A stretch of DNA of 64,000 nucleotides from Streptomyces fodineus (GTDB taxonomy: Bacteria > Actinomycetota > Actinomycetes > Streptomycetales > Streptomycetaceae). The notes below the pieces were generated by a model, which searched no databases, was not told the origin of the DNA, and was given only the letters and a program-made list of their open reading frames with translations. This document shows positions 44,490 to 63,737 of the stretch, piece after piece. The stretch is taken from NCBI RefSeq assembly GCF_001735805.1, contig NZ_CP017248.1, positions 2,356,001 to 2,420,000 on the forward strand. The letters are read 5' to 3'. The position numbers and the translations under genes are program-made. The stretch's first letter is position 1. Each line of letters begins with the position of its first letter.

Positions 44490-45077
44490 TCACTGTCGGT
44501 TGCACGGTTCAGGGTTCGGTGGGTGGGTGCCGGGGTGTGACTCGGCGCGCCGCCGGATGCCGTGCAGCCACTCGCGGCGGATGACGCCGCTGGGCAGGCG
44601 GATGAGCATCCAGTAGCGGGCGAACCGGCGCCGGGCCGCCTCGTCGGTGCTGAGCACCCGCGTCTCGGTGGTCAGCCGTCCCTCGCCGACGCGGAAGTCG
44701 AAGGCGACCTTGTAGTGGCCGGGCCGGTCGAAGGCGGCGAAGGCGTCCGCGACGGGCTCGGCCAGCCGGGCAGGGCCCTTGGGCTCCGCCGTGGCGACGA
44801 CCGCCCCGATCACCAACTGGGCCTCGTCGCGGTGCAGTTCGGTGAAGCCGCCGCCCGTCATGGAGGCCAGGAAGGGCTCGTCGGCCTTGTCCCGGCGGGT
44901 GCCGAGCGAGCCGGCCAGCATCAGCGCGTGGAAGACGGGGACGTCCCGCCACCGGGTCTCCTCGACCGCGCGCAGCACCCGGGTGCGGGGCGCGCGTACG
45001 GCGATCGAGTGCGCTTCCCGGTGGTCCCAGCGCGGCAGCAGCCGGTCCAGTGCCCGTCCCTCGGCCTGTTCGTCCAT
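44490..45077 (-). CDS. DUF2867-like/SRPBCC-type protein
   Basis: 195 residues from ATG 45077, which has GGAAGG 11 bases upstream; a GTG at 45086 also overlaps the previous stop. The pattern HSIAVRAPRTRVLRAVEETR, HYKVAFDFRVGEGRLTTETR and TDEAARRRFARYWMLIRLPS is that of DUF2867/SRPBCC-like proteins with a helix-grip fold. Its function is unknown. Its tight position within the operon suggests a role in the pathway or in resistance. Confidence 0.65.
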   Translation of the reverse strand: MDEQAEGRALDRLLPRWDHREAHSIAVRAPRTRVLRAVEETRWRDVPVFHALMLAGSLGTRRDKADEPFLASMTGGGFTELHRDEAQLVIGAVVATAEPKGPARLAEPVADAFAAFDRPGHYKVAFDFRVGEGRLTTETRVLSTDEAARRRFARYWMLIRLPSGVIRREWLHGIRRRAESHPGTHPPNPEPCNRQ

Positions 45078-45078
45078 G

Positions 45079-45627
45079 TCACTCACTTCCTTCCCGGGCC
45101 GCGGCCGGCTGCCGGGTGCGGCGCTGGAAGGCCAGGGCCATGACGGTGAACAGCAGGCCGCCGAGCATCCAGTAGGGCTCGTACACGAGGACGCTGAAGC
45201 GGTCCTCGCCGGTCAGCGGCTTTCCGCGCTGACCGGTGAGGAAGACCACCAGGTCCACCATCGACGGCGCGGCGTGGCCGACCATCAGCAGCGCGCAGCC
45301 CCAGGCCCCGAAGAGCACCAGGCGGCGCGGGAAGAACAGTCCCCAGCGCTGCACCAGGGCGAGCGCGAGGGCGGCCCCGCCCAGGTTCATCGGTATGGCG
45401 ATCAGGTCGATGACGAACAACGGCTTGTTGTCGACCAGGGATTCACCCGGTGGCAGCCCGATGGTGCCGCCGAGCGCCCAGTAGCTGTGGAACGCCGCGA
45501 ACACGACCATCCACGCGCAGGCGGTGAAGGCCGTTCTGCGCTGCCCTGCCGTCGCGGGCGGGATGTGGCGGGCCCGTTCGGTGATGCGGACGGAGGCGCG
45601 GTTGACGGCGGTGGGCGTGTTTTCCAT
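45079..45627 (-). CDS. DUF3995 family membrane protein
   Basis: 182 residues from ATG 45627. Four hydrophobic segments are seen, the first containing the signature AAFHSYWALGGTIGLPPGES. The others are IDLIAIPMNLGGAALALAL, LVLFGAWGCALLMVGHA and YWMLGGLLFTVMALAF. DUF3995 proteins are small integral membrane proteins without a settled function. It overlaps the next gene's start region and lies 43 bases after the dioxygenase gene. Confidence 0.78.
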   Translation of the reverse strand: MENTPTAVNRASVRITERARHIPPATAGQRRTAFTACAWMVVFAAFHSYWALGGTIGLPPGESLVDNKPLFVIDLIAIPMNLGGAALALALVQRWGLFFPRRLVLFGAWGCALLMVGHAAPSMVDLVVFLTGQRGKPLTGEDRFSVLVYEPYWMLGGLLFTVMALAFQRRTRQPAAAREGSE

Positions 45628-45670
45628 GACGTTCCAATCGCGGTGGCCGGCGGTCCCGTCGGACGCCGGG

Positions 45671-46525
45671 TCAGGCGGACAGCTCGGATCCATACCCCAT
45701 GGGGCAGCCGTAGACTGTCTCGCCGCCGGCCCCGGTGTCCCGCTGTTCGCCAGGTGTGGCGTGAACGTGACTGCGGGCCGCGTGCAGGCCGGGGAAGAAC
45801 CACTTGTCCAGGGTGGAGCGCAGGAACTCCGAGCCCGAACTGCCGCCGCTGCCGGGCCGGGTGCCGAGCGCGCGGACGACCAGCAGCCAGTGCTGGTAGC
45901 GCCAGTGGTGGAAGAGGGCGTCGTATTCGAGGAGGTCCTCGGCGGTGTCCCGCAGGTCCTCGTGGGGCCGGCCGGGGACGAAGAGCTCCTCGGGGGTGAG
46001 TCCGCGGCGCCGCAGGACCTGGGTGAACACGTCGTCGAGGTTGGGCTCGTGGAAGCGGCCGAGCAGCCGCTCCCGCTCGGCGACGGTGGCGCCGGGCAGA
46101 TTGAGGTAACGGCGGTCGCGCAGCCCGGAGATCAGCTCCAGCTCGCGGAACTGCACGGACTGGAAACCGCTGGACTCCCCCAGCGCGCCGCGGAACTCGT
46201 TGAAACCGGCGGGCGTCATGGTGGCGAGCACATCGAGGTGGCCGAGCCACAGCGAGCCCATCCGGTTCAGCCGGCGCAAGCCCCGGCGGGCCGGCCCGAA
46301 CCGCTCGTGCTGCAGCGCCTCGCGCACGCTCTCCAGCTCGTGCAGCGCGCAGGAGAACCACAGCTCGAAGGCCTGGTGGGTGATGATGAACAGCATCTCG
46401 TCATGGGCGTCGGTGCGCGGGCGCTGGAGGGTCAGGAGTTCGGGGACCTCCAGGTACGTGCCGTAGGAGAGCTGTTCGGCGGGCGCGGCGGCATGGGTCA
46501 GGGGTTCGGCGACGGTGTCGGTCAT
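45671..46525 (-). CDS. Tryptophan 2,3-dioxygenase
   Basis: 284 residues from ATG 46525 with a GAGGGG site. The haem-dioxygenase motifs are clear: QLSYGTYLEVPELLTLQ, DEMLFIITHQAFELWF (substrate-pocket His), FREL, GRFHEPN and the loop GSGGSSGSEFLRSTLDKWFF. It opens the indole ring of Trp with O2, giving N-formylkynurenine in the cytosol. It sits in the NRPS operon, as the equivalent gene does in the daptomycin cluster, where it supplies kynurenine. No formamidase is visible here. A kynurenine-like adenylation code lies in the adjacent NRPS. Confidence 0.95.
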   Translation of the reverse strand: MTDTVAEPLTHAAAPAEQLSYGTYLEVPELLTLQRPRTDAHDEMLFIITHQAFELWFSCALHELESVREALQHERFGPARRGLRRLNRMGSLWLGHLDVLATMTPAGFNEFRGALGESSGFQSVQFRELELISGLRDRRYLNLPGATVAERERLLGRFHEPNLDDVFTQVLRRRGLTPEELFVPGRPHEDLRDTAEDLLEYDALFHHWRYQHWLLVVRALGTRPGSGGSSGSEFLRSTLDKWFFPGLHAARSHVHATPGEQRDTGAGGETVYGCPMGYGSELSA

Positions 46526-46551
46526 GGGTGGGTCCCCTCGGTGGGCGACGC

Positions 46552-47376
46552 TCAGCGAGCGACGGCGGTACGGAACGTGCGGACGGCCCAGGGGGCGACG
46601 ACCGCGAGGATCAGCGCCATCCAGGCCAGGCTGAGGACGACGGGATGGTCGTTCGGGAAGGAGTGGTGGACGGTCGCCGCCGGGTTGCCCCACAGCGCGC
46701 GGCAGGCGCCGACCACGGAGCTCAGCGGATTCCATTCGGCCGCCACGGCCAGCCAGTGCGGCAGTCCGGTGAGCGGGATGAAGGCGTTGGACAGGAACAG
46801 CACGGGCATCAGCAGCAGCGACGGCACGGACGAGGCGGTCGCCGGATCGCCGAGCAAGAGCCCGATGAGCGCGCCCAGCCAGGCCATCGTGAAGCCGAAC
46901 AGCAGCAGGATGCCGAAGCCGGCGAGCACCTTCGGCGCGTTCTCGTGGGTGCGCCAGCCGATGCCGAGGCCGACGGCGGCCATGGCGAGGCAGCTGAGCG
47001 CGCGCAGCACGGTGTCGCCGAGGGTGCGGCCGATCAGCACGGCGGCACCCGACATGGGCAGCGAGCGGAACCGGTCCACAAGTCCGTTGCGCAGATCCTC
47101 GACGGCGCCGACCGCCGTGCCGGGTACGGCGCTCATGACGCCCTGGACGAAGATGCCCGCCATGATGAACTCGGCGTAGTCGCCGTGCGGCACCTCGATG
47201 ACGCTGCCGAACAGCACGCCGAAGAGCAGGACGAAGACCATCGGCAGCAGGACGGCGTTGACCAGCCGGCCCGGGGCCCGCCGCAGGTGCCGCAGATGCC
47301 GTTCCAGGCAGATCAGCCCGTCGTTGAGCCCCGTGAACAGCCCGTCGCGGGGGGCGCTTTCCGTCAGTGTGCTCAT
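46552..47376 (-). CDS. ABC-2 type exporter permease (DrrB-like)
   Basis: 274 residues. Six hydrophobic helices (for example AVLLPMVFVLLFGVLFGSVI, ILLLFGFTMAWLGALIGLLL and LLLMPVLFLSNAFIPL) are present, with the conserved ABC-2 loop ENLRNGLVDRFRSLPMS-like stretch DLRNGLVDRFRSLPMSGA. The start overlaps the ATPase gene stop by 4 bases. Together they form an exporter, probably for the peptide product and for self-resistance. Confidence 0.9.
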   Translation of the reverse strand: MSTLTESAPRDGLFTGLNDGLICLERHLRHLRRAPGRLVNAVLLPMVFVLLFGVLFGSVIEVPHGDYAEFIMAGIFVQGVMSAVPGTAVGAVEDLRNGLVDRFRSLPMSGAAVLIGRTLGDTVLRALSCLAMAAVGLGIGWRTHENAPKVLAGFGILLLFGFTMAWLGALIGLLLGDPATASSVPSLLLMPVLFLSNAFIPLTGLPHWLAVAAEWNPLSSVVGACRALWGNPAATVHHSFPNDHPVVLSLAWMALILAVVAPWAVRTFRTAVAR

Positions 47377-48366
47377 GCCGCGGTCCTCTCCTTGCGCCGG
47401 TCCTCGTTGTGGGCTTGCGCGCCGGTGTGGCCGGTGAGGCTGAGGAAGACGTCGTCGAGGGAGGGGCGGCGGACCGCGAAGTCCGTCACCGTCACCCCGG
47501 CGGTCCTGAGCGCCACCGCCGCCTCGGCGATGTCGTGCAGCGTGCCGTCCACCGGCACGGACAGCACCCGGCCGGCGTCGTCGGCGAACGGCACCGCGCC
47601 CACGGCACGGCTGAGGGCGGCGGTCGCGACGGGCCGCTGGGCAGGGTCGGTGAGCGCCACTTCCAGGCGCTCACCGCCGACCCTGCGCTTCAGCTCGTCG
47701 GAGGTGCCCTCGGCGATCACCCGGCCGGAGTCCACGACCACGATCCGGTCGGCCAGTTCGTCGGCCTCCTCCAGGTACTGGGTGGTGAGCAGCACGGTGA
47801 CCCCCGCCGCGACCTCCTCGCGGATCATCGCCCACAGGCCGAGCCGACTGGCCGGGTCGAGACCGGTCGTCGGTTCGTCCAGGAAGAGCACGGACGGCCG
47901 GGCGACCAGACTGGCCGCCAGGTCCAGCCGGCGGCGCATACCGCCCGAGTACGTTCCGGCGGGCCGGCCGGCCGCGTCGGACAGGTCGAACCGGTCCAGC
48001 AGTTCGGCCGCCCGCTGTCGGGCCGCGGCGCGGCTCAGCCGGTGCAGCATGCCGATCATCCGCAGGTTCTCGGCGCCGGTGAGCTGCTCGTCGACGGCCG
48101 CGTACTGGCCGGTGAGGCCGATGGCCCGCTGCACCTGCCGGCGTTCGCGCAGTACGTCGTACCCGGCCACCCGGGCGGTGCCCGCGTCGGGTTCGAGCAG
48201 GGTCGCGAGGATGCGGACGGTCGTGGTCTTGCCCGCGCCGTTGGGTCCGAGCACGCCGAGCACGGTGCCGGCCGGGACCGCGAGGTCGACGCCGCGCAGC
48301 GCCTCGTGGTCGCCGTACCGCTTGCGCAGTCCTTCCGCGTGTATCGCCAGCTCCACTGTTCGCTCC

Positions 48367-48374
<8 letters not shown>
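47373..48374 (-). CDS. ABC transporter ATP-binding protein (DrrA-like)
   Basis: 333 residues from GTG 48374; an internal GTG (VELAIHAEG) is a possible alternative. Walker [11 protein letters not shown], signature [12 protein letters not shown], Walker [13 protein letters not shown] and the H-loop region ([13 protein letters not shown], with Gln in place of His) are all seen. The C-terminal extension of about 100 residues ends in the DrrA-like [14 protein letters not shown]. It overlaps the NRPS stop by 8 bases, tying export to synthesis. Confidence 0.92.
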
Positions 48375-55679
<7,305 letters not shown>

Positions 55680-55683
<4 letters not shown>

Positions 55684-58600
55684 TTGGCCATCTCCCATTC
55701 GTCCGTGAAGTCGTCGAAGTCGTCGAAGTCGTCCTCGTCCGCGTCGTCCCGGTCGTCCGGGGCGAGCGGGCCGGCGCCCGTGGTGAAGGCGTCGAGGTCT
55801 TCCTGGCTGAGCCGGACCAGCGACAGGTCCGACGGGGTGAGTCCGCCGATGCCGGCCTGCTCGGCGTGGGCCGCGAGCGCGCGTACGGCGCGCGAGAAGC
55901 AGGCGGTGAGCGCGCGGACGTCGTCCTCGCGCAGCAGGGTCTGCGGCCAGGACCAGACGAGCAGCAGCCGCGGCCCGTCCGGGTGGTCCTCGGTCATCGC
56001 GTTGACGCCGAGGGCGTGGGTGAGCGGGGTCTCCGGGTCGGGCCGGCCACCGGAGAGGTCGGCGCCGCCGACCATCTGGGCGTCGGCGACCGGGGTCCAG
56101 GGCGCCGCGGCGCCGCTGCCGGCCGGGGCGGACCGGCCCAGGTAGTTGAAGCTGATCTGGGGGCCCGGGAGGTCGCGGAGCACGTCCCGGGTGCGGTGGT
56201 TGAGGTGGCGCAGCAGCCCGAAGCCCAGTCCGTGGTCGGGCAGGGCGCGCAGCTGCTCCTTGACCCGCTTGATCGCCTCGCCCACGGCCGCGCCGCCACG
56301 GTCCAGCCCGGCCGGATCGTGCTCGCCCGGGTCCAGCCGCACCGGGTGCAGGCTGGTGAACCAGCCGACGGTACGGGACAGGTCGACGCCGTCGACGACG
56401 TCCTCCCGGCCGTGCCCCTCCAGGTCGACGAGGACCGCGGTCTCGTCCTCCTCGCCGCGCCGGGCCCGCCACTCGGCGACCGCCAGGGCGAGCGCGGTGA
56501 GCAGGACGTCGTTGACACCCGCGTGGTAGGCGGCCGGCAGGGTGGTCAGCAGCGGGGTGACCTGCTCGGCGGCCTCGGTGGTGGTCAGGAAGCGCATCGT
56601 GGCGAACACGTCCTGACCGGGGTCGAGCGGACGGTCCCCGAGCAGTGCGTCCGGCTCCTCCAGCATGCCTTCCCACAACGGGAGTTCGGCCTCGCGCTGC
56701 GGGGTGTGGGCGAGCTCCAGCAGATGCTGGGCCCAGCGCCGGAAGGAGGTGCCGGTCGGCTGGAGCGCGGGCTCCTCGCCCTTCTGAAGTGCCCCGCAGG
56801 CGGCGGCGAGGTCGGGCACCAGGATCTGCCAGGACACGGTGTCGACGACCAGATGGTGGGCCACCAGCAGCAGCCGCCCGGCCCGCCCGGCCCCCGCGTC
56901 GAACCAGACCGCGTGGAGCATCACCCCGGCGTCCGGGTCGATCCTTCCCCAGGCGGCCTCGCTCTCCCGGGAGGTGAGCGCGCGCAGCTGTACGTCGTCC
57001 AGGCCGGCCGCGTCGACCCGCAGCACCCGCCCGGCGGCGTCCACGGTGCCGCGCTCGGGCACCTCCAGCCGCCACTGACCGGTCTCCCTGATCAACCGGG
57101 CGCGCAGGGCGTCATGGTGGTCGAGGAGCACCTGCAGCGCGCCGGTGAGCCGGCCCAGGGTGAGGTCCGCCGGGGCCTGCAGCAGCGTCGACTGGTTGAA
57201 CCGCCCGATGGGCCCGCCGCGTTCACGCAGCCAGTGCACCGCCGGCGTGAGCGGCACCTCGCCGGTTCCGAGGTCGGGGCCTTCGCCGACGACCTGGTCC
57301 AGGCTGCCGGCGACGGCAGCGAGCGCGGCCACCGTGCGATGCTCGAAGACCTGCCGCGGGGTGATGACGAGCCCGGCGGCGCGGGCGCGGCTGACGAGCT
57401 GGATGGACATGATGCTGTCGCCACCGAGATCGAAGAAGCTGTCGTCGACTCCGACGGACGTCAGGTTCAGCAGCTCTCGGTAGATCCGGCTGAGGATCTC
57501 CTCGCGTTCGGTGGCTGCCTGGCGTCCGGTGGAGGCCGCGGAGAGGTCGGGGGCGGGCAGTGCCTTGCGGTCCAGCTTGCCGTTCGGGGTCTGCGGGAAG
57601 GCCTCGAGTACGACCACGGCGGCCGGGACCATGTAATCGGGCAGCGCCTCGCCGACATGGGCGCGCAGAGGGGCCGGGTCGGCGCTCGTACCGGCACGCG
57701 GGACGACGTAGGCGACCAGCTGCTTGACACCCGGGGTGTCCGCACGGACGAGAACGGCCACCTGACCCACCGACTCGTGACGGGCCAACACCGCCTCGAT
57801 CTCACCGAGTTCGATACGGAAACCACGGATCTTGACCTGGTCGTCCGCCCGCCCGACGTACTCCAACTGACCGTCAGCCCGCCAGCGGGCGAGGTCGCCC
57901 GTGCGGTACATCCGCTCACCCGGGCCACCGAAGGGCGCGGCCACGAACCGCTCGGCGGTCAGGGCGGGGCGGCCGAGGTAGCCGCGGGCGAGTGCCGGGC
58001 CGGAGACATAGAGCTCGCCGGTCACCCCTGGTGGGACCGGGCGCAGGCGGGCATCGAGGACGTACAACCCGCTGTTGAACACCGGCCGCCCGATCGGCGG
58101 GACCTCTCCCGCACCGAGCGCGCCGCTCATGGACGCACAGACCGTCGTCTCGGTCGGGCCGTAGGCGTTGACCAGACTCCGGCCCGCCGACCAACGCGCG
58201 ACCACCTCACCCGACAGCGCCTCTCCGGCGGAGACGAGCGTGCCGCCCGGCAGCAGGTCCTCACCGGCGCCCATCGCCGCCAAAACCACCGGCGGGAGGG
58301 TGGCATGCGTGACCCGGTGGGTCCTGAGGGTGTCGGCCAGCGGCTCCCCCGGCTGCAGCCCCTGCGCCCCCGCCACGACAACGGCCGCACCGGAGAGCAG
58401 GCCCATGCACAGCTCCCAGAACGCCGCGTCGAAACTCGGCGAGGCGAACTGCAGCACCCGGCTGCCCGGCCCGACACCCAGCCGCTCGGCCTGCGTGGCC
58501 AGCAGACTCGCCACACCCGCATGGGAGACCACCACACCCTTCGGACGGCCGGTGGAACCCGAGGTGTAGATGACATAGGCGGGGTTCTCGGACCGGACAC

Positions 58601-61600
58601 GTGCACCAGGCGCAGTGGCCGGCACACCGGACAGGTCCAGCACGTCGAGCAGGACCGGTTGCGTGCCCTCCGGCAGGCAGTCCGTGGTCCCGGTGGTGGC
58701 CAGGACCAGCGCGGGACGGGCATCGCCGAGCATGTACGCGATCCGCTCCGCCGGATACGCCGGATCCACCGGCAGATACGCACCGCCCGCCTTCCACACC
58801 GCCAGCACGGCCACCACCAACTCCTCGCTGGAGCGGGGCAACGCGAGGGCCACCAGCGACTCCGCACCGATACCCGCGCCGACCAGGTGCTGCGCCAACC
58901 GGTTCGCCCGCACGTCCAGTTCCGCCGCCGACAGCGTGCCTTCGTCCGAGATCAACGCGGGCGCCTGCGGACCGGCCGCCCCCCGGCGCGCGAACAACTC
59001 GGGGACGGTGGACGGTTCCAGGGCGCGTGCGGAGTCGTTCCAGGTGGTCAGGACGTTCAGGCGCTCCTCGTCGTCGAGGATGTCGAGGTCGCCGATGGGG
59101 GTCTCCGGGTCCGCGACCACCGCGCTGAGCAGGCGCAGCAGGCGGTCGATCAGCCGCTCGACCGTGGTGTGGTCGAACAGTTCGCTGCTGTACTCGACCA
59201 GGCCGTCCATCCCACCCGAGGTGCGCTCGCTGAACTCCAGGCCGAGATCGAACTTGGCGGCTCCGGTTCCCACCGGCAGCGGGATGACGTCCAGTCCGGG
59301 GAGGCGGAGGTCGGCGGCTGCGGTGTTCTGCAGCACCAGCATGACCTGGAACAGCGGATGCCGCGCCTGCGAACGCTCCGGCGCCACCACGTCCACCACC
59401 CGCTCGAACGGCACATCCTGATGCGCGTACGCCCCCAGATCCCACTCCCGCACCCGCCCCAGCAACTCACGGAAACCCGGATCACCCGACACATCCGTCC
59501 GCAACACCAGCGTGTTCACGAAGAACCCGACCAGATCACCCAGCGCCTCGTCCTGACGCCCCGCGATCGCACCACCCAGCGGAACGTCCTCCCCCGCACC
59601 CAACCGCGACAACAACGCAGCCAGACCCGCCTGCAACACCATGAACACCGTCGCCCGCGACTCACGGGCAAGGGAGGCGAGACCCTGGTGGAGCGCGGGG
59701 TCGACGGTGAAGGTCAGCATGCCGCCGCTGTGGCTCGCCACGGCCGGGCGGGGCCGGTCCGTGGGCAGCTCCAGCAGGTCCGGCGCCCCCGCCAGAGCCG
59801 TCTTCCAGAACTCCAGCTGACGAGAGACCAGGCTCGCCGGGTCCGACTCCTCCCCCAGCAGCTCCCGCTGCCACAGGCTGTAGTCCGCGTACTGCACCGG
59901 CAACGCCGGCCACTGCGGTACGTCACCGGCCACGCGGGCCTCGTACGCCACCGCCAGATCCCGGCCCAGCGGCACCAATGACCATCCGTCAGCGGCAATG
60001 TGATGTGCAGTCAGCAAAAGGACGTGGTCCTCGGCGCCGAGTGCGAACAACTCCGCCCGCACCGGGAGCTCCGACCCCAGATCGAAGCCCCGGCCGGCCG
60101 CAGCCGTCAGTGCCTCCTCCAGCTCACCCTCGCCGACCTCGGTCACCGGCAGCTCAAGGCGAGCCTGGTCGAGCACCTCCTGCCACGGCACACCCCCCTC
60201 CTCCGGGAACACCGTGCGCAGGCTCTCGTGCCGGGCCACCACATCACCCAGCGCCGCCCGCAGCGCCGCCCGGTCCACCGCACCCCGCAGCCGCAGGGCG
60301 AGCGGAATGTTGTAGGTGGCCCCGGAGCCTTCGAGGCGGTCCAGGAACCACAGCCGACGCTGGGCGAAGGACAGCGGCACCCGGTCGGGTCGTACGGCGG
60401 GCAGCAGGGCCGGGCGGGCCGCCTCGGCCTCGCCGAGCCGTTCGGCGAGCTGCGCCGCCGTGGGGGCCTCGAACAGGGTGCGGATGGCGAGTTCGACGCC
60501 GAGGGCGGCGCGGATCCGGCTGACCAGGCGGGTGGCGAGCAGCGAGTGGCCACCCAGGTCGAAGAAGTGGTCGTCGACGGAGACCTCGGGCACGCCGAGT
60601 ACGTCGGCGAAGAGACCGCACAGGATCTCCTCCTGCGGGGTGCGGGGCGCTCGCCCCGCCGTCGCGCCGGCGAGATCGGGGGCGGGCAGTGCCCTGCGGT
60701 CCAGCTTGCCGTTGGGCGTCAGCGGCAGCGCGTCGAGGGTGACGAAGCCGGCCGGGACCATGTAGTCGGGCAGGCTGCGCGCGGCGTGGGCGCGGATCTG
60801 GCCGTGGTCGAACCGCTGACCGGCCGCCGGGACCAGGTAGGCGGCGAGGCGGCGGTCGCCGGGGCGGTCCTCCCGTACGACGACCGCGACCTGTGCCACG
60901 GCCGGGTGGGCGGCGAGGACGGACTCGATCTCGCCGAGCTCGATCCGGAAGCCGCGGATCTTGACCTGGTCGTCGGCCCGGCCGACGAACTCCAGGGCGC
61001 CGTCCTCGGTCCAGCGCGCCACGTCTCCGGTGCGGTACATCCGCGTCCCGGGGGCACCGAAGGGGTCGGCGACGAACCGGCTCGCGGTCAGGCCGGGCCG
61101 GCCCCAGTAGCCGCGGGCCAGTCCCTCGCCCGCGACGTACATCTCCCCGGCGACGCCCGGCGCGGCGGGGCACAGTCCGCCGTCGAGCACATAGATCCGC
61201 AGGTCCGGGATGGCGCGGCCGATCATGCTGCCGGGGCCGACGGCTGCGCCGGGCGCGTCGAGCGCGAGGTGGCTGACGTGCACGGTCGTCTCGGTGATGC
61301 CGTACATGTTGACCAGGACCGGGGCGTCGTCGGCGTGCCGGGCGTACCAGTCGGCGAGCCGCCACAGGTCGAGCGCCTCGCCGCCGAACACGACGTACCG
61401 CAGGCACAGCCGGTCACCGGTCCCGGGGTTCTCCCGGTCGGCCTGCATCAGCTGGTAGAAGGCGGAGGGCGTCTGGTTGAGCACGGTCACGCGCTCGTCG
61501 GCGAGCAGCCGCAGGAACTCCTCGGGGGACCGGCTCACCCCGTGCGGTACGACCACGAGCCGGCCGCCGTGCAGCAGCGGGCCCCACAGCTCCCACACGG

Positions 61601-63737
61601 AGAAGTCGAAGGCGTAGGAGTGGAAGAGCGTCCACACGTCGTCGGGGCCGAAGTGGAACCAGTGGTCGGTGGCGCCGAAGAGGCGGACGACGTTGTGGTG
61701 CGGGACGACGACACCCTTGGGGCGGCCGGTGGAGCCGGAGGTGTAGATCATGTACGCCGGGTGGTGCGGGCGCACGTTCACGGCGGGGGCGGTGCCCGGC
61801 TCCGCGGCGAGCGCGGCCACCGTGCCGGGCTTGTCGAGCAGGAGGCGGGCGGTGTCCTCGCCGAGCCCGGCGGGCAGGCCTGCGTCGGACCGGGTCACCA
61901 GCAGTGCCGGGCGGGCGTCGCCCAGCATGTGGGCGAGCCGGTCCGCCGGGTAGTCCGGGTCCAACGGCAGGTAGGCCGCACCGGACTTGAGCACCGCCAG
62001 CACGGCGACCACCAGGTCAAGGGACCGGGGCAGGGCGAGCGCCACGAACCGCTCGGCCCGCGCCCCGCGCCGGACGAGCAGCCGCGCCAGCCGGTTGGCG
62101 CGGGCGTCCAGCTCGGCGTAGCTGAGCCGGTCACCGCCGAGCGAGACGGCGACGGCGCCCGGGGTGCGGGCGGCCTGGGCGGCGAAGCGGGCGGTCAGCG
62201 TGTCCGGGTCGACTTGCGCGGCGGCCCGGGTGTCCGAGGGGACCTGGACGGCCGGGGTCCTCTGGGCGAGCCGGGTGTCCGGGCGGTCCTCGGCGGCCTG
62301 CCTGTCCGCAGCGGCCTGGGCATGCTCGGCGGCCGGAGCGGCCTGGGCATCCTGGCCGGCCTCGGCGGCCGGGGGCCTCGGTGTGTTCCACTCCTCGATG
62401 ACGCGGTGGAGTTCCTCGGCGTCCAGGATGTCCACGCGGCCGGCCGGCTGGGTCGGGTCGGCGGCGAAGGACTCGAAGATGCGTTCCAGGCGGCCGGCGA
62501 TGCGGTGCACCGACGTGGTGTCGAAGAGGTCGGGACGGTGGTCCAGGCGCAGGGTGAGGCGGCCGTCGACCACGCTCGCGACGACGCCCAGGGCGTAGTG
62601 GGTGGCGTCGGTGGCGTGCAGGCCGGTGAGGGTCAGGCCGTCGACCGGTGGCTGGAGTCCGGCCTCGTCGAGCGGGTAGTTCTCGAAGACCGCGATGGTG
62701 TCGAAGAGGGTGCCGTGTCCGGCGACGCGCTGCACCTCGGTCAGCCCCAGGTGCTGATGGGCCATCAGGTCGGCCTGGCGGGTCTGGAGCCGGGCCAGGG
62801 CGTCGGCCAGCGGCTCGGCGGCGGGCAGCTCGATGCGTACCGGCAGGGTGTTGATGAAGAGCCCGACCATGCTCTCGATGCCCGGTATCTCCGGCGGCCG
62901 CCCGGACACGGTCGCGCCGAAGACGACGTCGTCGCGGCCGGTGAGCTTGGCGAGCAGCAGCGCCCAGGCGCCCTGCAGCACGGTGTTGAGCGTGAGCCCG
63001 TGCCGGCGGGCCTGGTCCCGCAGCGCGTCGGTGAGCCGTTCGGTCAGCCGCACCGTGAGGTGGCGGGGCGGCACAGTGGGCGGCGGCGCGTCGGCGGGGG
63101 CGAGCAGGCTCGGTCCGTCCAGCCCGGCCAGCGCCCGGCCCCAGGCGGCCTCGGCGGCCGCCTTGTCCTGTCCGTTCAGCCAGGCCAGGTACTGCCGGTA
63201 GGGGGTGACCGTCGGCAGGGCGGAGGCGTCGCCGCGGGCCGCGTACAGCTGGAACAGCTCCCGCACCAGGACCGGCATGGACCAGCCGTCCACCAGGATG
63301 TGGTGCTTGGTGAGGACGAGGCGGTGCCGCTCCTGGCCGAACCGGTACAGCGCGCAGCGCATCAGGGGCGGCCGGGTCAGGTCGAACCGCGTGGCCCGGT
63401 CGGCGGCGAGCAGCCGGTCCAGCTCGGCGCGCTGCCGGTCCGGGTCGGTCTCGCCCGACAGGTCGGTCTCCGTCCACGGCAGCGTGACCTCGTGGGGCAC
63501 GATCTGCACGGCGCGGCTGAGTCCCTCGTGCCGGAACGCGGCACGCAGGTTGGGGTGGCGGCGCAGCAGGGCCTCGGCGGCAGCCCGCAGTGCGGCGGCG
63601 TCGAGCGGCCCTTCCAGGTCGAAGCTCAGCTGCACGGTGTAGACGTCGGCGGCACGCTCGTCGTACAGCGCGTGGAAGAGCAGTCCTTCCTGCAGCGGCG
63701 AGAGCGGCAGTACGTCGGCGAGTCCCTGCTTCGTCAT
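55680..63737 (-). CDS. Non-ribosomal peptide synthetase, C-A-T-C-A-T-E
   Basis: 2685 residues from ATG 63737, overlapping the preceding NRPS stop by 4 bases. C1 ([19 protein letters not shown] at 145) accepts a D-residue donor. An Ala/Gln-rich linker of about 70 residues precedes A1 ([11 protein letters not shown] at about 664), T1 is LGGHSLL at about 1060, C2 has HHIAADG at about 1245, A2's core is at about 1722, and T2 is LGGDSIM at about 2100. The epimerase has [10 protein letters not shown] at about 2292, VDLEGHGRE and [13 protein letters not shown]1 pocket residues D-F-W-N-V-G-M-V-H-K match the threonine code; A2 residues D-A-W-T-V-A-A-V-C-K match phenylalanine, which the epimerase would convert to D-Phe. 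Confidence 0.95.
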
